Shown in pieces: positions 44,264-53,701 of a DNA stretch of 64,000 nt; position 1 is the stretch's first letter; each line of letters starts with the position of its first letter. The notes below the pieces were generated by a model. That model made no database searches. It was not told the origin of the DNA and was given only the letters and a program-made list of their open reading frames with translations. Made by a program: the position numbers and the translations under genes. The DNA is from Caproiciproducens faecalis (GTDB taxonomy: Bacteria > Bacillota > Clostridia > Oscillospirales > Acutalibacteraceae), in the NCBI RefSeq assembly GCF_019448085.1, contig NZ_JAGFNZ010000001.1, positions 855,688 through 919,687 on the forward strand, in the 5' to 3' direction.

Positions 44264-44368
44264 TATTTCTCACTTTCCATCACTTGTTTTCTATATCTAA
44301 CTGCCGATACTTATCTTTTCTATTTTAGTTCACGGCCAAATTTTTATCAACCCGTCTTACCTTTTATC

Positions 44369-44530
44369 TTAACTATGTAATAATTTTATCAATGTTATGG
44401 CGCATGGCTTCCGCCCGCGCCTTTGCCATATAAACTTCCTGGCGGCGACACATTCGGCACATAATCCTTCATCCTCATTATAATAGGCGTCACATACCCG
44501 GCTAAAGTAGAATTTCACTGCGCCATACAT
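44369..44530 (-). pseudogene. possible decayed small Cys-containing gene
   Basis: A minus-strand frame starts MYGAVKFYFSRVCDAYYNED and after about 25 codons protein-like sequence seems to switch to a second frame (MCRMCRRQEVYMAKARAEAM, then a stop near 44373). Two overlapping half-open frames with a cysteine group suggest one gene broken by a frameshift. No family recognised. Confidence 0.3.
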
Positions 44531-44613
44531 TCTTTTAAATTCCGCAATTTTGGAACAGCATCTTTTTGATGCTATGGTATACTGAATTTACCGTACGGTT
44601 GGAGGAGATGCTG

Positions 44614-45504
44614 ATGGATACCACGGAAATCTTACAGGACATTCTGGAATATGTTGACGAACATATCACGGATACGCTTAGCGCGGAACAGCTGGCGGCC
44701 AGAGCTGGTTTTTCCATATGGCACTTCTGCCGGGTCTTCCAGTGGAGCACCGGATATTCTGTTATGGGCTATGTACGGAACCGCCGTCTGGCGTTTGCCG
44801 CCTGCGAACTCCATTCCGGTCAGCGAATCCTCGACATTGCTCTGAAATACGGCTTTGAAACCCACTCGGGCTTCAGCAAGGCCTTTCGCCGCTATTTCGG
44901 ATATTCCCCGGAAGTTTACCGCCGGCACGCGTACTGCGGCCGTCCGGTGCCTCCCAGCCTTCCCAGAATGAAAAAATATTTGATTGGAGGAATTCTTTTG
45001 GAACCGAAATTTGTAACCCTGCCCGCTATAAAACTCGCGGGTTTTGCCCTGAAAACGACTTCTGTCGGAGGAGAAAACAGCAAAGCAATCCCCGCTTTCT
45101 GGAACGACTATATGAGTGACGGAAGAATGGAAAAGCTTCACTCTGAAAATTTTGTGAAACAGCACGATGAATACGGTGCTTGCTTTCCGGAAAACCCGGA
45201 AACCGGTGAGTTTCAGTATGTAATCGGCGTGGAGCCGAAAGAAGGAGCGGTCATTCCGCAGAATTATTACATCTGCGAACTGCCGTGTGCAACCTATGCC
45301 GTCTTCTCGACTCCTCCCTGTGACGCTGCGACGTTTGTATCTGCGATTCAGGGAGTATGGCAGTATATTTTCAATGAATGGTTTCCGAAGTCCGGGTACG
45401 AATATGCACCGACCTGTGCGGATTTTGAGCGGTACGATGACCGCTGTATGTCCGAGTCCGGAAAAGTATGCGACATCTATATTCCAATTGTAAAGAAACC
45501 CTAA
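44614..45504 (+). CDS. AraC-family regulator with GyrI-like effector domain
   Basis: 296 residues. Two helix-turn-helix units in the first 110 residues (LSAEQLAARAGFSIWHFCRV and ILDIALKYGFETHSGFSKAF), then a GyrI-like small-molecule-binding domain from about residue 130 (EPKFVTLPAIKLAGF ... FNEWFPKSGYEY ... CDIYIPIVKK). This is the MarA/Rob-like layout for multidrug sensing. Start 44614 has GGAGGAGAT before it; an ATG two codons earlier is too close to the site. Confidence 0.88.
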   Translation: MDTTEILQDILEYVDEHITDTLSAEQLAARAGFSIWHFCRVFQWSTGYSVMGYVRNRRLAFAACELHSGQRILDIALKYGFETHSGFSKAFRRYFGYSPEVYRRHAYCGRPVPPSLPRMKKYLIGGILLEPKFVTLPAIKLAGFALKTTSVGGENSKAIPAFWNDYMSDGRMEKLHSENFVKQHDEYGACFPENPETGEFQYVIGVEPKEGAVIPQNYYICELPCATYAVFSTPPCDAATFVSAIQGVWQYIFNEWFPKSGYEYAPTCADFERYDDRCMSESGKVCDIYIPIVKKP

Positions 45505-45584
45505 AGCATTCCACTCCGTAAGTGGCTGCCTGTGATTCAAATTCAGCTCCTCAACCGGTATTGATCGAAAAAACCTAGCATGGG

Positions 45585-45613
45585 TTGATTTTTACCAAAT
45601 CCTTCTTTATAAT
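45585..45613 (+). promoter_or_regulatory. promoter of the HAD phosphatase gene
   Basis: TTGATT (45585-45590) and TATAAT (45608-45613), 17-base spacer. Confidence 0.65.
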
Positions 45614-45626
45614 ACATTTATAGATG

Positions 45627-45648
45627 AATATGAGCAAAAGCTCATATT
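45627..45648 (+). repeat. perfect hairpin in the leader of the HAD gene
   Basis: AATATGAGC-AAAA-GCTCATATT forms a 9-bp stem just after the predicted transcription start. It could stabilise the mRNA or bind a regulator; there is no T-run. Confidence 0.4.
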
Positions 45649-45684
45649 GAAAAGGGCATTAAAAGGAGAAAGAGGGTTGAAGAT

Positions 45685-46503
45685 ATGTCCGTCAAACTCA
45701 TGGCGCTGGATGTGGACGGTACTCTGACCGATGGAGAGGGGAATATCAGTCCGGAAAACGCCAACGCTGTAAGAGCGGCAACCGCCAAGGGAATCAAGGT
45801 GGTTTTGGCCACAGGACGGCCGCTTCAGGGGGTGGAAGCCATTTGTTCGGAGCTGGGCATTCACGGGCCGCACATTCTCGTGAACGGTTCTGTGATTATG
45901 TTGGGAGAGGAAGTTTGGGCGGAAAATTGCTTCTCTGCCGATGAGTTGAGGGCCGCTTATCAACACGGAGAACAGCTCGGGGGAATCTCTGTCATGGCTT
46001 TTCAGCCGGATATCGTTTGGCTTTGGATTCCGGATTCCATGGACAAAGATTGGATTTCCGACCGGATGGATTCTTTTCAGCTGTATAAAAGAACAGAAGT
46101 TGCTTCTTTGCGGGAGCTGCCGCTGGAGCAGGTCAATAAAGTAATGTATATGGGGAATGAACAGTCCATAGACAGGGTGTTTGAAACCTGGCCTGAGGAA
46201 ATTTCTCATCTGGCTACGGGCCGTTCCTACACTTATGTGGGGGAAATCAATCCGCCAAAAGCCAACAAGGGCGCCGCGCTTGCGTTTGTTGCGGAGAAAC
46301 TTGGGCTTCAGCCGGAGGAGGTTCTGGCGATGGGGGATGGGGAAACCGATCTGCCGATGCTGCGGTTTGCCGGCACCTCTGTATTTATTCCCCGCGGCTG
46401 TGAAGTTCCGAAGATGCCCGGCCGCTTTGCGGTGGTGCCAAAGGAAGAGTGCGACCGCGGTGTTGCGTGGGGCGCCAGCAAATATTTATCCATTCCCTAT
46501 TAA
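45685..46503 (+). CDS. Cof-type HAD-superfamily phosphatase
   Basis: 272 residues. Catalytic LDVDGTLTDGEGNIS (nucleophile Asp10 in ALDVDGT), GIKVVLATGRPLQGVEAI, and AMGDGETDLPMLRFAG motifs with a C2-type cap. Hydrolyses sugar phosphates or similar. A GGAG-containing site and a clear promoter precede it and a strong terminator follows, so it is a single-gene unit. Confidence 0.9.
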   Translation: MSVKLMALDVDGTLTDGEGNISPENANAVRAATAKGIKVVLATGRPLQGVEAICSELGIHGPHILVNGSVIMLGEEVWAENCFSADELRAAYQHGEQLGGISVMAFQPDIVWLWIPDSMDKDWISDRMDSFQLYKRTEVASLRELPLEQVNKVMYMGNEQSIDRVFETWPEEISHLATGRSYTYVGEINPPKANKGAALAFVAEKLGLQPEEVLAMGDGETDLPMLRFAGTSVFIPRGCEVPKMPGRFAVVPKEECDRGVAWGASKYLSIPY

Positions 46504-46541
46504 AAACAGCGGACACTTTTTTGAAAGTGTCCGCTGTTTTT
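46502..46541. terminator. bidirectional terminator
   Basis: AAAAACAGCGGACACTTT pairs with AAAGTGTCCGCTGTTTTT, separating the HAD gene and the convergent GH18 gene; it begins at the HAD stop. Confidence 0.92.
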
Positions 46542-46555
46542 GGTACATCACTGTA

Positions 46556-47944
46556 TTATTTGAGTGTCTGCTTGACCGATTTTATCAGGGTGCCTGTTTT
46601 GTCGAATCCAAGATCCCACACGCCGACACCCAAAAGTTTTTTAGAAGCGGAGTACTGTACTTTTTTCTGGATAGAGACGGTGTCTTCGAAGCTGACAAAA
46701 GTACTGCCGTCAAAAAGCCAGGGTACCTGCGCGGAAGAATCACGGTATCTTCGGAACGACGATTTACTCAGATATTTTGATTGTACGGTATCGTATCCCA
46801 CCGGCGATGCGGAAGAGAAGCTTTGCCAAAGCCCATTGTTGGCGCTGCCGGTTCCCTGATAAACGTATCCGTAAAATGGCACGCCCATAATCAGTTTTCC
46901 AGCCGGAAAGCCATGATTAAGCCAGCTTTGTACGGCTGCGTCCACACTAGACTTTTCCAGAGGAGACTGTCCGGCGCAAGGGTAAAGCGGGGCATTAAAA
47001 TCCGTATACGCTTCCCAGGAGCCGTGGAAGTCATAGGTCATAATCATCCCGTAATCCACATACTGCGCGACAGTGGAAAGGCCAATCTTTTTCGCGTAAC
47101 TGCTGCTTGTCCCGCCGGCGAAGGAAAGAATATAGTGCCTGTTGTCCCTCGCTCCCTGCGAATCAAGCTTGCTGCGCAGTGTTTTCAGCAAAAGACGGAA
47201 ATTGGCCGGGTCGGCAGAACGCGTAACATTGGAGGAAAGTCCGCCTCCGGTAGGATATTCCCAGTCAATGTCGATCCCGTCAAAGCCGTTCTTTTTCATA
47301 AAGCTGACCGCACTGTCCGCAAAAGCGGTGCGGGAAGTCTCTGTCAGTGCAGCGTCGGAAAACCGGCCGGAATCACTCCAGCCGCCGATGGAAATTATGG
47401 TCTTGAGTTTTGAATATGTACGTTTTAAGTTTTTCAGTTTTGTGAAGTTGGAATAGTCAATCGATGAATCCGCTGCAGTGACCTTTAAGTTTGTATCGAT
47501 TTTTGCAAATGCGTAGTTTAGGACATCCAGGCTCGACGCGCTGATTTTATCGGGCGAAAAACCGGAATATGCCGCCCATCCGCCGTAGTAGCCTAACACC
47601 ATTTTAGACGAATGCTGAAACGGAGGCGATGCTGACGGAGACGCCGCCGCGATGGAACCGGTTCCATTTGACTGGGACTGACCGGGCACCCGGGAAACGC
47701 CCGATGAAACACCCGCAGAAGAAATACTGCCGACGGAGGAAGAGCCGGGTTCAGCTGAAGAAAATTCCGGCGATTCGGATGACACTGGAGTGCCGTTCAG
47801 GATTTCCGCTGCCGAGCCGGGGGAGGAAGAAATTTCGCTGTTCACTGCAACCTGATTGGAACCGCTCATTCCTGCCGCAGCACCAATCAAAACCAAGACG
47901 ATTGCCGCGTATAAGAACTTTTTTAAGAAGAAATTTTTTTTCAT
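46556..47944 (-). CDS. secreted glycoside hydrolase family 18 protein
   Basis: 462 residues. N-terminal signal/anchor (FLYAAIVLVLIGAAAG), a Ser/Gly/Pro-rich linker to about residue 110, and a GH18 barrel with MVLGYYGGW, LKTIISIGGWSDSG and the catalytic DGIDIDWEYP (222-231; Glu229 is the acid/base). Ends with KLLGVGVWDLGFD. Cleaves chitin-like or peptidoglycan-type GlcNAc linkages outside the cell; in spore formers such proteins may also act on cortex. Confidence 0.92.
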   Translation of the reverse strand: MKKNFFLKKFLYAAIVLVLIGAAAGMSGSNQVAVNSEISSSPGSAAEILNGTPVSSESPEFSSAEPGSSSVGSISSAGVSSGVSRVPGQSQSNGTGSIAAASPSASPPFQHSSKMVLGYYGGWAAYSGFSPDKISASSLDVLNYAFAKIDTNLKVTAADSSIDYSNFTKLKNLKRTYSKLKTIISIGGWSDSGRFSDAALTETSRTAFADSAVSFMKKNGFDGIDIDWEYPTGGGLSSNVTRSADPANFRLLLKTLRSKLDSQGARDNRHYILSFAGGTSSSYAKKIGLSTVAQYVDYGMIMTYDFHGSWEAYTDFNAPLYPCAGQSPLEKSSVDAAVQSWLNHGFPAGKLIMGVPFYGYVYQGTGSANNGLWQSFSSASPVGYDTVQSKYLSKSSFRRYRDSSAQVPWLFDGSTFVSFEDTVSIQKKVQYSASKKLLGVGVWDLGFDKTGTLIKSVKQTLK

Positions 47945-48224
47945 AAATTCTCCATGTTTTGATTACTTTATTATTATCCTAACATTGCGCGGTAGAAATC
48001 TCAAACCTCAATAGATGGAAAAATAAGCGTAAAATTTATCCTGAGTCATCGCGATATCTGTTGAAAACTGACAAATATTATAGTATTCTAAAGATACGGA
48101 TGTTATGAATTATGGGAATTTCCAAAACGAGAAGCAGGTCGAAAGTCCCGTAGAGTATCATTGTTACTGGTTGGAAGAAATGATAACCAATTCATTTATC
48201 ACATAAAAGTGGAGGACGACAAGA

Positions 48225-49202
48225 ATGAAAAAACTGAATTTTGCCATTCTGTGCGCCGGGAATATCGCCGGTAAAATGGCAAAAACCGTCTCACGGATGA
48301 ATGAGGTAACCCCCTATGCAATTGCGGCCAGGGAGCTGTCCAGAGCCCGGAACATGGCTGGCCAATATGGCTTTCAGAAAGCCTACGGTTCCTATGAGGA
48401 GCTTTTGAACGACGAAAATGTCGATCTCGTCTATATTGCCTCTCCGCATTCCCACCACTATGAACACGCGAAGCTCTGCTTGGAACACGGAAAGCATGTC
48501 CTGTGCGAAAAACCGCTTACCGTGAACCAAAAACAGGCGGAAGACCTGTTCAGTCTGGCGGAAAGCAAACAGCTGTTTTTGTCGGAGGCCATGTGGACTC
48601 GTTTTATGCCTTTTGCGGACAAACTGCGCGAAACGCTGGACAGCAGGGTCATTGGCGAGCCCTTAACCCTTACAGTGTCGTTTGGGCAGAATCTGCGTCA
48701 TATTGAGCGTGTTGTCAATCCGGAGCTGGCCGGCGGCGTTCTGCTTGATATGGGAATTTATCCGCTGACATTCGCTTCTATGTTTTTCGGCGACGATATT
48801 GCCCAGATTCAGTCTTCGTGTGTAAAAACCAATCGCGGGGTCGATTCGCAGGACAGCGTGACCCTAACCTTTAAAAACGGCCGGATGGCGGTGCTGAATT
48901 TCACTTTTCTGTGTCCTTATGAAAACAGGGCGGTGATTTACGGCGAAAAAGGCCGCATTGTACTGGATCAGTTTTATATGGCACAGTCCATTCAGGTGTA
49001 CTTAAACGGAGAAACGGAGCCTGAAATCATCAGCCTTCCCCATGACTTTACAGGTTATGAGTACGAGGTGCGCGCTGCGGTCAAAGCCATTGACAGCGGG
49101 AAACGCGCCTGTGAGGAAATCCCTCATCAAGAAACCCTCCGCCTTCTGGGACTGATGGATCAGCTTCGTGCAGAGTGGGGAATCCACTATCCGTTCGAAT
49201 AA
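48225..49202 (+). CDS. Gfo/Idh/MocA-family oxidoreductase
   Basis: 325 residues. The Rossmann fold starts NFAILCAGNIAGKMAK, with the conserved HVLCEKPLTVNQKQAE (Glu-Lys-Pro) motif near 95 and the GGVLLDMGIYPLTFA segment near 175. NAD(P)-dependent sugar or polyol oxidoreductase; substrate unknown. GGAGG lies before the ATG. Confidence 0.9.
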   Translation: MKKLNFAILCAGNIAGKMAKTVSRMNEVTPYAIAARELSRARNMAGQYGFQKAYGSYEELLNDENVDLVYIASPHSHHYEHAKLCLEHGKHVLCEKPLTVNQKQAEDLFSLAESKQLFLSEAMWTRFMPFADKLRETLDSRVIGEPLTLTVSFGQNLRHIERVVNPELAGGVLLDMGIYPLTFASMFFGDDIAQIQSSCVKTNRGVDSQDSVTLTFKNGRMAVLNFTFLCPYENRAVIYGEKGRIVLDQFYMAQSIQVYLNGETEPEIISLPHDFTGYEYEVRAAVKAIDSGKRACEEIPHQETLRLLGLMDQLRAEWGIHYPFE

Positions 49203-49313
49203 ATTAGCTGTCCGTACCGTTTGATAATTTCTGCCATATGATTTATACTAATGATTGATGCAACAAAGCGTGGACATACACGTTGATATACAAAAGAAAA
49301 GAGAGGTAATTTT

Positions 49314-50108
49314 ATGGCGCAGGATAACCGTTTTGCAGTATTAATCGATGCGGACAATGTATCGGAAAAATATATCAAGTACATTTTGGATGAGGTTTCC
49401 AATGACGGCGTGGCCACTTATAAAAGAATTTACGGCGATTGGACAAAACCCGCGCTCGGCACCTGGAAAAATGTGCTTTTGGAATTTTCCATTACTCCCA
49501 TTCAGCAATACGGCTATACCACAGGAAAAAACGCGACGGATTCCGCTATGATTATCGACGCCATGGACATCCTGTACTCCGGAAATGTGGAAGGATTCTG
49601 CATCGTTTCCAGCGACAGTGATTTCACCCGTCTGGCGGTGCGGCTGCGCGAATCCGGTATGAACGTGGTCGGCATGGGGGAAAAGAAAACGCCTTCCCCG
49701 TTTATTTCCGCCTGTAATAAGTTCCGCTATCTGGAAGTTCTGGCACATGAGACAACAGCGTCCAGCGAATTGCCCGCGGAAGGGGAAGCCCCGGAAACGG
49801 TGGTACCTGAAATGACGCCTTTGGAAACGATCAAAAGTGCCGTAAGGACCATTGTCCAGGAAATCTCCGATGATGACGGCAGGGCGTTTGTCGGGGAAAT
49901 CGGAAATATGCTGCTTCGCCGCTATCCTGATTTTGACGTCAGAAATTACGGCTTCAAAAAGCTGACCCCGCTGCTTCAGTCCCTGAAAATCTTTGATATT
50001 TTTTCGGAACGCAACAGCGACGGCTACAACAGGTTGGTTTATATCAAAGAAAAAAGCGCGCCGGTACAACCGCAAAAACCGAGTACCAAACGGGTTCACA
50101 ACCGGTAA
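49314..50108 (+). CDS. NYN-domain nuclease-like protein with OST-HTH/LOTUS domain
   Basis: 264 residues. NYN/PIN-like fold (LabA/DUF88): acidic residues in LIDADNVSEKY, TDSAMIIDAMDILYSG and CIVSSDSDFTRLAVRLRES. The C-terminal part (about 170-245) has the OST-HTH/LOTUS helix-turn-helix pattern (FVGEIGNMLLRRYPDFDVRN, YGFKKLTPLLQSL), which binds RNA in other systems. It may be an RNA-processing or RNA-decay enzyme. AGAGAGG site before ATG; own terminator. Confidence 0.88.
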   Translation: MAQDNRFAVLIDADNVSEKYIKYILDEVSNDGVATYKRIYGDWTKPALGTWKNVLLEFSITPIQQYGYTTGKNATDSAMIIDAMDILYSGNVEGFCIVSSDSDFTRLAVRLRESGMNVVGMGEKKTPSPFISACNKFRYLEVLAHETTASSELPAEGEAPETVVPEMTPLETIKSAVRTIVQEISDDDGRAFVGEIGNMLLRRYPDFDVRNYGFKKLTPLLQSLKIFDIFSERNSDGYNRLVYIKEKSAPVQPQKPSTKRVHNR

Positions 50109-50112
50109 TATC

Positions 50113-50151
50113 AAAACAGGATACATGACAATGTCATGTATCCTGTTTTTT
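50113..50151. terminator. bidirectional terminator
   Basis: AAAACAGGATACATGA and TCATGTATCCTGTTTT pair, with T-runs on both strands, between the NYN gene and the convergent livF. Confidence 0.9.
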
Positions 50152-50160
50152 CACAGTCAT

Positions 50161-50883
50161 TTATTGCTGCGCAAGCTCGTGCTTTTTGTTGCCCAGATAG
50201 GCGGCCTTCACTTCGGCGTTTTCCAGAAGCTCCTGTCCCTTGCCAGAAAGCTTAATGCGCCCCGTTTCCAGAACATGGCCCTGATCCGCTACGCGGAGCG
50301 CCAGATTTGCGTTTTGCTCTATCAGAAGGATGGTAACGCCCAGTTTGTTGATCTCTTTAATGATCTCGAAGATTCCTTTCACGACCAGCGGAGCCAGGCC
50401 GAGCGACGGTTCATCCATCATAATCAGTTCAGGTTTGCTCATGAGCGCACGGCCCACGGCCAGCATCTGCTGCTCGCCGCCGGAAAGGGTTCCGGCAAAC
50501 TGCCAGGAGCGTTCCTTCAGACGGGGGAAAAGATCATAAACCCACTTAATATCCTCCGAATAATCGTCTTTTCTCATGTACGCGCCGATCTTGAGGTTTT
50601 CGTAAACTGTCAGGTTCGGGAAAATACGGCGGCCTTCCGGGACAAGCGTAATTCCGTTGCGCACGATTTCTTCGGAAGACTTTCCGGTTATGTCCTTGTC
50701 GTTATAAATGATCTTGCCGCTCTGGGGTTTGACCAGACCGACTACCGTGCGCAGAGTGGTGCTTTTGCCCGCACCGTTCGCGCCGATCAGCGTAACAATG
50801 CTCTTGTCCGGTACCTCAAAGGAAATACCCTTGACGGCTTCAATACCGCCGTAGGACACACATAGATTCTCAATTTTCAGCAT
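50161..50883 (-). CDS. livF: branched-chain amino-acid ABC transporter ATPase LivF
   Basis: 240 residues. Walker A GANGAGKST, signature LSGGEQQMLAVGRAL, Walker B LIMMDEPSLGLAP; the short form without the LivG C-terminal tail. It overlaps livG by 14 bases. Last gene of the liv operon. Confidence 0.93.
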   Translation of the reverse strand: MLKIENLCVSYGGIEAVKGISFEVPDKSIVTLIGANGAGKSTTLRTVVGLVKPQSGKIIYNDKDITGKSSEEIVRNGITLVPEGRRIFPNLTVYENLKIGAYMRKDDYSEDIKWVYDLFPRLKERSWQFAGTLSGGEQQMLAVGRALMSKPELIMMDEPSLGLAPLVVKGIFEIIKEINKLGVTILLIEQNANLALRVADQGHVLETGRIKLSGKGQELLENAEVKAAYLGNKKHELAQQ

Positions 50884-51688
50884 CGTCGTCCACCCCCAAA
50901 TAAGCCTCTACCACACGCGGGTTGTTCTGTATTTCGGCGGGTGTACCCTTGCCGATCGTCTGGCCGAAGTCCAGTACATAAATCCGGTCGGAAATTTCCA
51001 TAACCAGATCCATATGGTGTTCAATCAGGAAAACGGTCAGGTTGAAATCCTGCTGAATCTGTTTGATGGAAGCGGTCAGGTCTTCGGTTTCCTGCGGGTT
51101 CATGCCGGCGGCCGGTTCGTCAAGCAGAAGAAGCTCCGGCTTGGTGGCCAGCGCGCGGGCAATTTCAAGGTGGCGCTGCTGTCCGTAGGGAAGAGAACTT
51201 GCCACGGCGTCTTTTACGTCCGCCAATCCCATTCTTTCCAGAAGCTCTTCGCTTTCCTCACGCATTTTCTTTTCTGCCCGCACCGCTCCGGGAAGCCGCA
51301 GGGTTGCGCTGAAAATGTTGCTGTGCATGGAGAAATGCTTCGCAATGATGATATTGTCAAATACGGAAAGATCCTTGAACAGGCGGATATTCTGGAAGGT
51401 ACGCGCGACGCCTTTTCGTGTGATTTTGTCCGGACTCATTCCCGTAATGTCCTCGCCGTGCAGAAAGATCTTGCCGCTCGAGGGGGTATAGACGCCGGTA
51501 ATCATGTTGAATGCCGTCGTTTTTCCAGCGCCGTTCGGGCCGATCAGGGCAACAATCTGATGTTCCCGGATGGTCAGATGCAGATTGTCAACAGCAACGA
51601 CTCCCCCGAACTGCATGGTCATATTTTCGGTTCTGAGTACGATGTTTTTGTCGATTGTTTCATTGATGCTTTTATTGTCCGGTGTCAT
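50870..51688 (-). CDS. livG: branched-chain amino-acid ABC transporter ATPase LivG
   Basis: 272 residues. Walker A GPNGAGKTT, signature LPYGQQRHLEIARAL, Walker B LLLLDEPAAGMNPQE and the LivG C-terminus FGQTIGKGTPAEIQNNPRVV, which then reaches EAYLG. Forms the heterodimer with LivF on the cytosolic face. It overlaps livM by 4 bases. Confidence 0.94.
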   Translation of the reverse strand: MTPDNKSINETIDKNIVLRTENMTMQFGGVVAVDNLHLTIREHQIVALIGPNGAGKTTAFNMITGVYTPSSGKIFLHGEDITGMSPDKITRKGVARTFQNIRLFKDLSVFDNIIIAKHFSMHSNIFSATLRLPGAVRAEKKMREESEELLERMGLADVKDAVASSLPYGQQRHLEIARALATKPELLLLDEPAAGMNPQETEDLTASIKQIQQDFNLTVFLIEHHMDLVMEISDRIYVLDFGQTIGKGTPAEIQNNPRVVEAYLGVDDDAEN

Positions 51689-52776
51689 TTCGTGCTGCCC
51701 CCTTCTGTACTTTTCGGGGCTTTTTTAGACTTCATTTTCCCAAAGAAGTTGAAGATTCTGTCCCAGGTCAGTTCGGTTCTGCCCATCAGTCCCTTGCTGT
51801 AGAACAAGACGATAATCATCAGCAGCAGAGAGAAAATGACCATGCTGAAGCCGGGGCGGAACAGAGAAATTTCATAGCCGGCAACGGTCAGGGGCTCGTC
51901 AAAGGTACGCAGGAGCTCCAAGCCGCAGGTTACGATGAAAGACGCAATCACGGTGCCGCTGATACTGCCCATGCCGCCCAGAACGATAATCAGCAGGAAA
52001 TTGTAGGTGAGTGTGAAATAGAACTGCTTGGGGTCGACCGTGCCGAGCAGGGAAGCGTAAAGGCCGCCGCCCACACCGGCAAAAAAACCGCCCACCACAA
52101 AGGACATGACCTTGTGCTTAAACAGGTTGATGCCCATTGCCTCGGCCGCGATATCGTCCTCACGGATTGCCTTGAAGGCGCGTCCGTAGCTGGAATTAAT
52201 CAGCAGCGCAGTCAAAATCAGAATCACAATGGCAACACCGAAGGACCACCACATATTGTTCGCGTTATCCGGAATTTTGTTGATTCCAAGCGCCCCGTTC
52301 GTGATACTCTGTAAATTGGTGAGCAGAATGCGGATGATTTCTGAAAAGCCCAGGGTGGCAATCGCCAGATAGTCGCCGCGCAGCCGCAGGACCGGCGCGC
52401 CGATCAGGAAAGCCGCAAATCCGGCGATCACGCCCCCAAGAAGGAGCGCCGGAACAAACGAAAGATGAATTCCGGCGATGGCCGGGTTCATGGGTTCCAT
52501 ATAGAAGATCGTGGAGCGCATATCCAGCGGGAGCGTGAAAATCGCGACCGTATACGCACCGATCGCCATGAAACCGGCCTGACCCAGAGAGAACAGGCCG
52601 GTAAAGCCGTTAATCAGATTCATGGAAAGGCCGATGATGGTGTAAATTGCGCACAGGTTCAGAATTCTGACAATGTACGCGTCCAGATAGTTGTTTGCGA
52701 AATAAATCAGTGCCAGTACAATGACCGCAAGAATCGCGGTGCAGATGATGTTGCGCTTCTTTGTATTATTCATCAT
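51685..52776 (-). CDS. livM: branched-chain amino-acid ABC transporter permease LivM
   Basis: 363 residues with about nine membrane helices; GLFSLGQAGFMAIGAYT and RLRGDYLAIATLGFSEIIRI are the LivM signatures. The start at 52776 lies one base after the livH stop behind AGAAGGTG; a longer frame to 52803 would sit inside livH. Confidence 0.93.
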   Translation of the reverse strand: MMNNTKKRNIICTAILAVIVLALIYFANNYLDAYIVRILNLCAIYTIIGLSMNLINGFTGLFSLGQAGFMAIGAYTVAIFTLPLDMRSTIFYMEPMNPAIAGIHLSFVPALLLGGVIAGFAAFLIGAPVLRLRGDYLAIATLGFSEIIRILLTNLQSITNGALGINKIPDNANNMWWSFGVAIVILILTALLINSSYGRAFKAIREDDIAAEAMGINLFKHKVMSFVVGGFFAGVGGGLYASLLGTVDPKQFYFTLTYNFLLIIVLGGMGSISGTVIASFIVTCGLELLRTFDEPLTVAGYEISLFRPGFSMVIFSLLLMIIVLFYSKGLMGRTELTWDRIFNFFGKMKSKKAPKSTEGGSTK

Positions 52777-52777
52777 A

Positions 52778-53671
52778 TCACACCTTCTCCGTTGTCTTTT
52801 CACCGATCAATCCTGTCGGTTTTACCAGCAGAATCAAGATCAGGAGGATGAAGGCGAAAGCATCACGGTAACCGGTCAGCGGCTGGAAGAACGCAACCAG
52901 CATAACCTCAATCAGGCCGAGAATAAAGCCGCCCAGAACAGCACCCTTAATGTTGCCGATCCCGCCGATGACTGCGGCGATAAAGCATTTCAGTCCGGGC
53001 ATAACGCCCATCAAAGGAGATACCTGCGGGTATTTCATACCCCACAGAATCACGCCGACAGCGGCCAGACCGGAGCCGATACCAAAGGTTGCGGCAATCA
53101 CCAGATTGATGTTGATTCCCATTACGCGCGCAATTTCATAGTCCTTGGAAACGGCGCGCATCGCCATACCCAGTTTGGTCTTGTTGATGACGAACAGGAG
53201 GATCGACATGCACACAATCAGAACCACCGGTACGACAAGCGCAACCTTCTGGATAGAAACCGTACCGAGCGATACAGTGGACATCAATCCCAAAAAATCC
53301 GGAAAAGCCTTTGGTTTTCCGCTGAAAAGATAAGTGGCGAGATTCTCAAGGAGGAAGGATACGCCGATTGCCGAAACAAGGACGGAATCCTTCGGCGCGT
53401 CGCGCAGCGGGCGATAGGCAGCTCTCTCAATCAGCATACCCAGACCCGCGGTCAGCACAACGACAAAAATGCACGCAAAATACCATGGCAGGTGAAAGAC
53501 CGCAACACCAAAAAAGGTAAAGTAGGCCGCCATCATGAAAATATCACCGTGGGCAAAATTGATGAGGCGCAGAATTCCGTAAACCATTGTATAGCCGACG
53601 GCTATCAGGGCGTACAGGCTTCCCACCGCAATTCCGTTTGCCAGATTTTGTAAAAACAGTTCTAGCGTCAT
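52778..53671 (-). CDS. livH: branched-chain amino-acid ABC transporter permease LivH
   Basis: 297 residues, about eight membrane helices, NGIAVGSLYALIAVGYTMVY and GILRLINFAHGDIFMMAAYF motifs near the N-terminus. Pairs with LivM to form the channel. It follows the binding-protein gene by 30 bases. Confidence 0.94.
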   Translation of the reverse strand: MTLELFLQNLANGIAVGSLYALIAVGYTMVYGILRLINFAHGDIFMMAAYFTFFGVAVFHLPWYFACIFVVVLTAGLGMLIERAAYRPLRDAPKDSVLVSAIGVSFLLENLATYLFSGKPKAFPDFLGLMSTVSLGTVSIQKVALVVPVVLIVCMSILLFVINKTKLGMAMRAVSKDYEIARVMGININLVIAATFGIGSGLAAVGVILWGMKYPQVSPLMGVMPGLKCFIAAVIGGIGNIKGAVLGGFILGLIEVMLVAFFQPLTGYRDAFAFILLILILLVKPTGLIGEKTTEKV

Positions 53672-53701
53672 AGCACAACATCCCTACATCAAAATTATTC
53701 G

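Noticed and set aside
44632..45540. 302-codon minus-strand frame opposite the AraC-family gene
   Set aside because: Shadow of a gene with clear helix-turn-helix motifs; composition not protein-like.
52721..53653. 310-codon plus-strand frame opposite livH and livM
   Set aside because: His/Asn/Gln-rich complement of membrane-protein codons; livH motifs on the other strand are certain.
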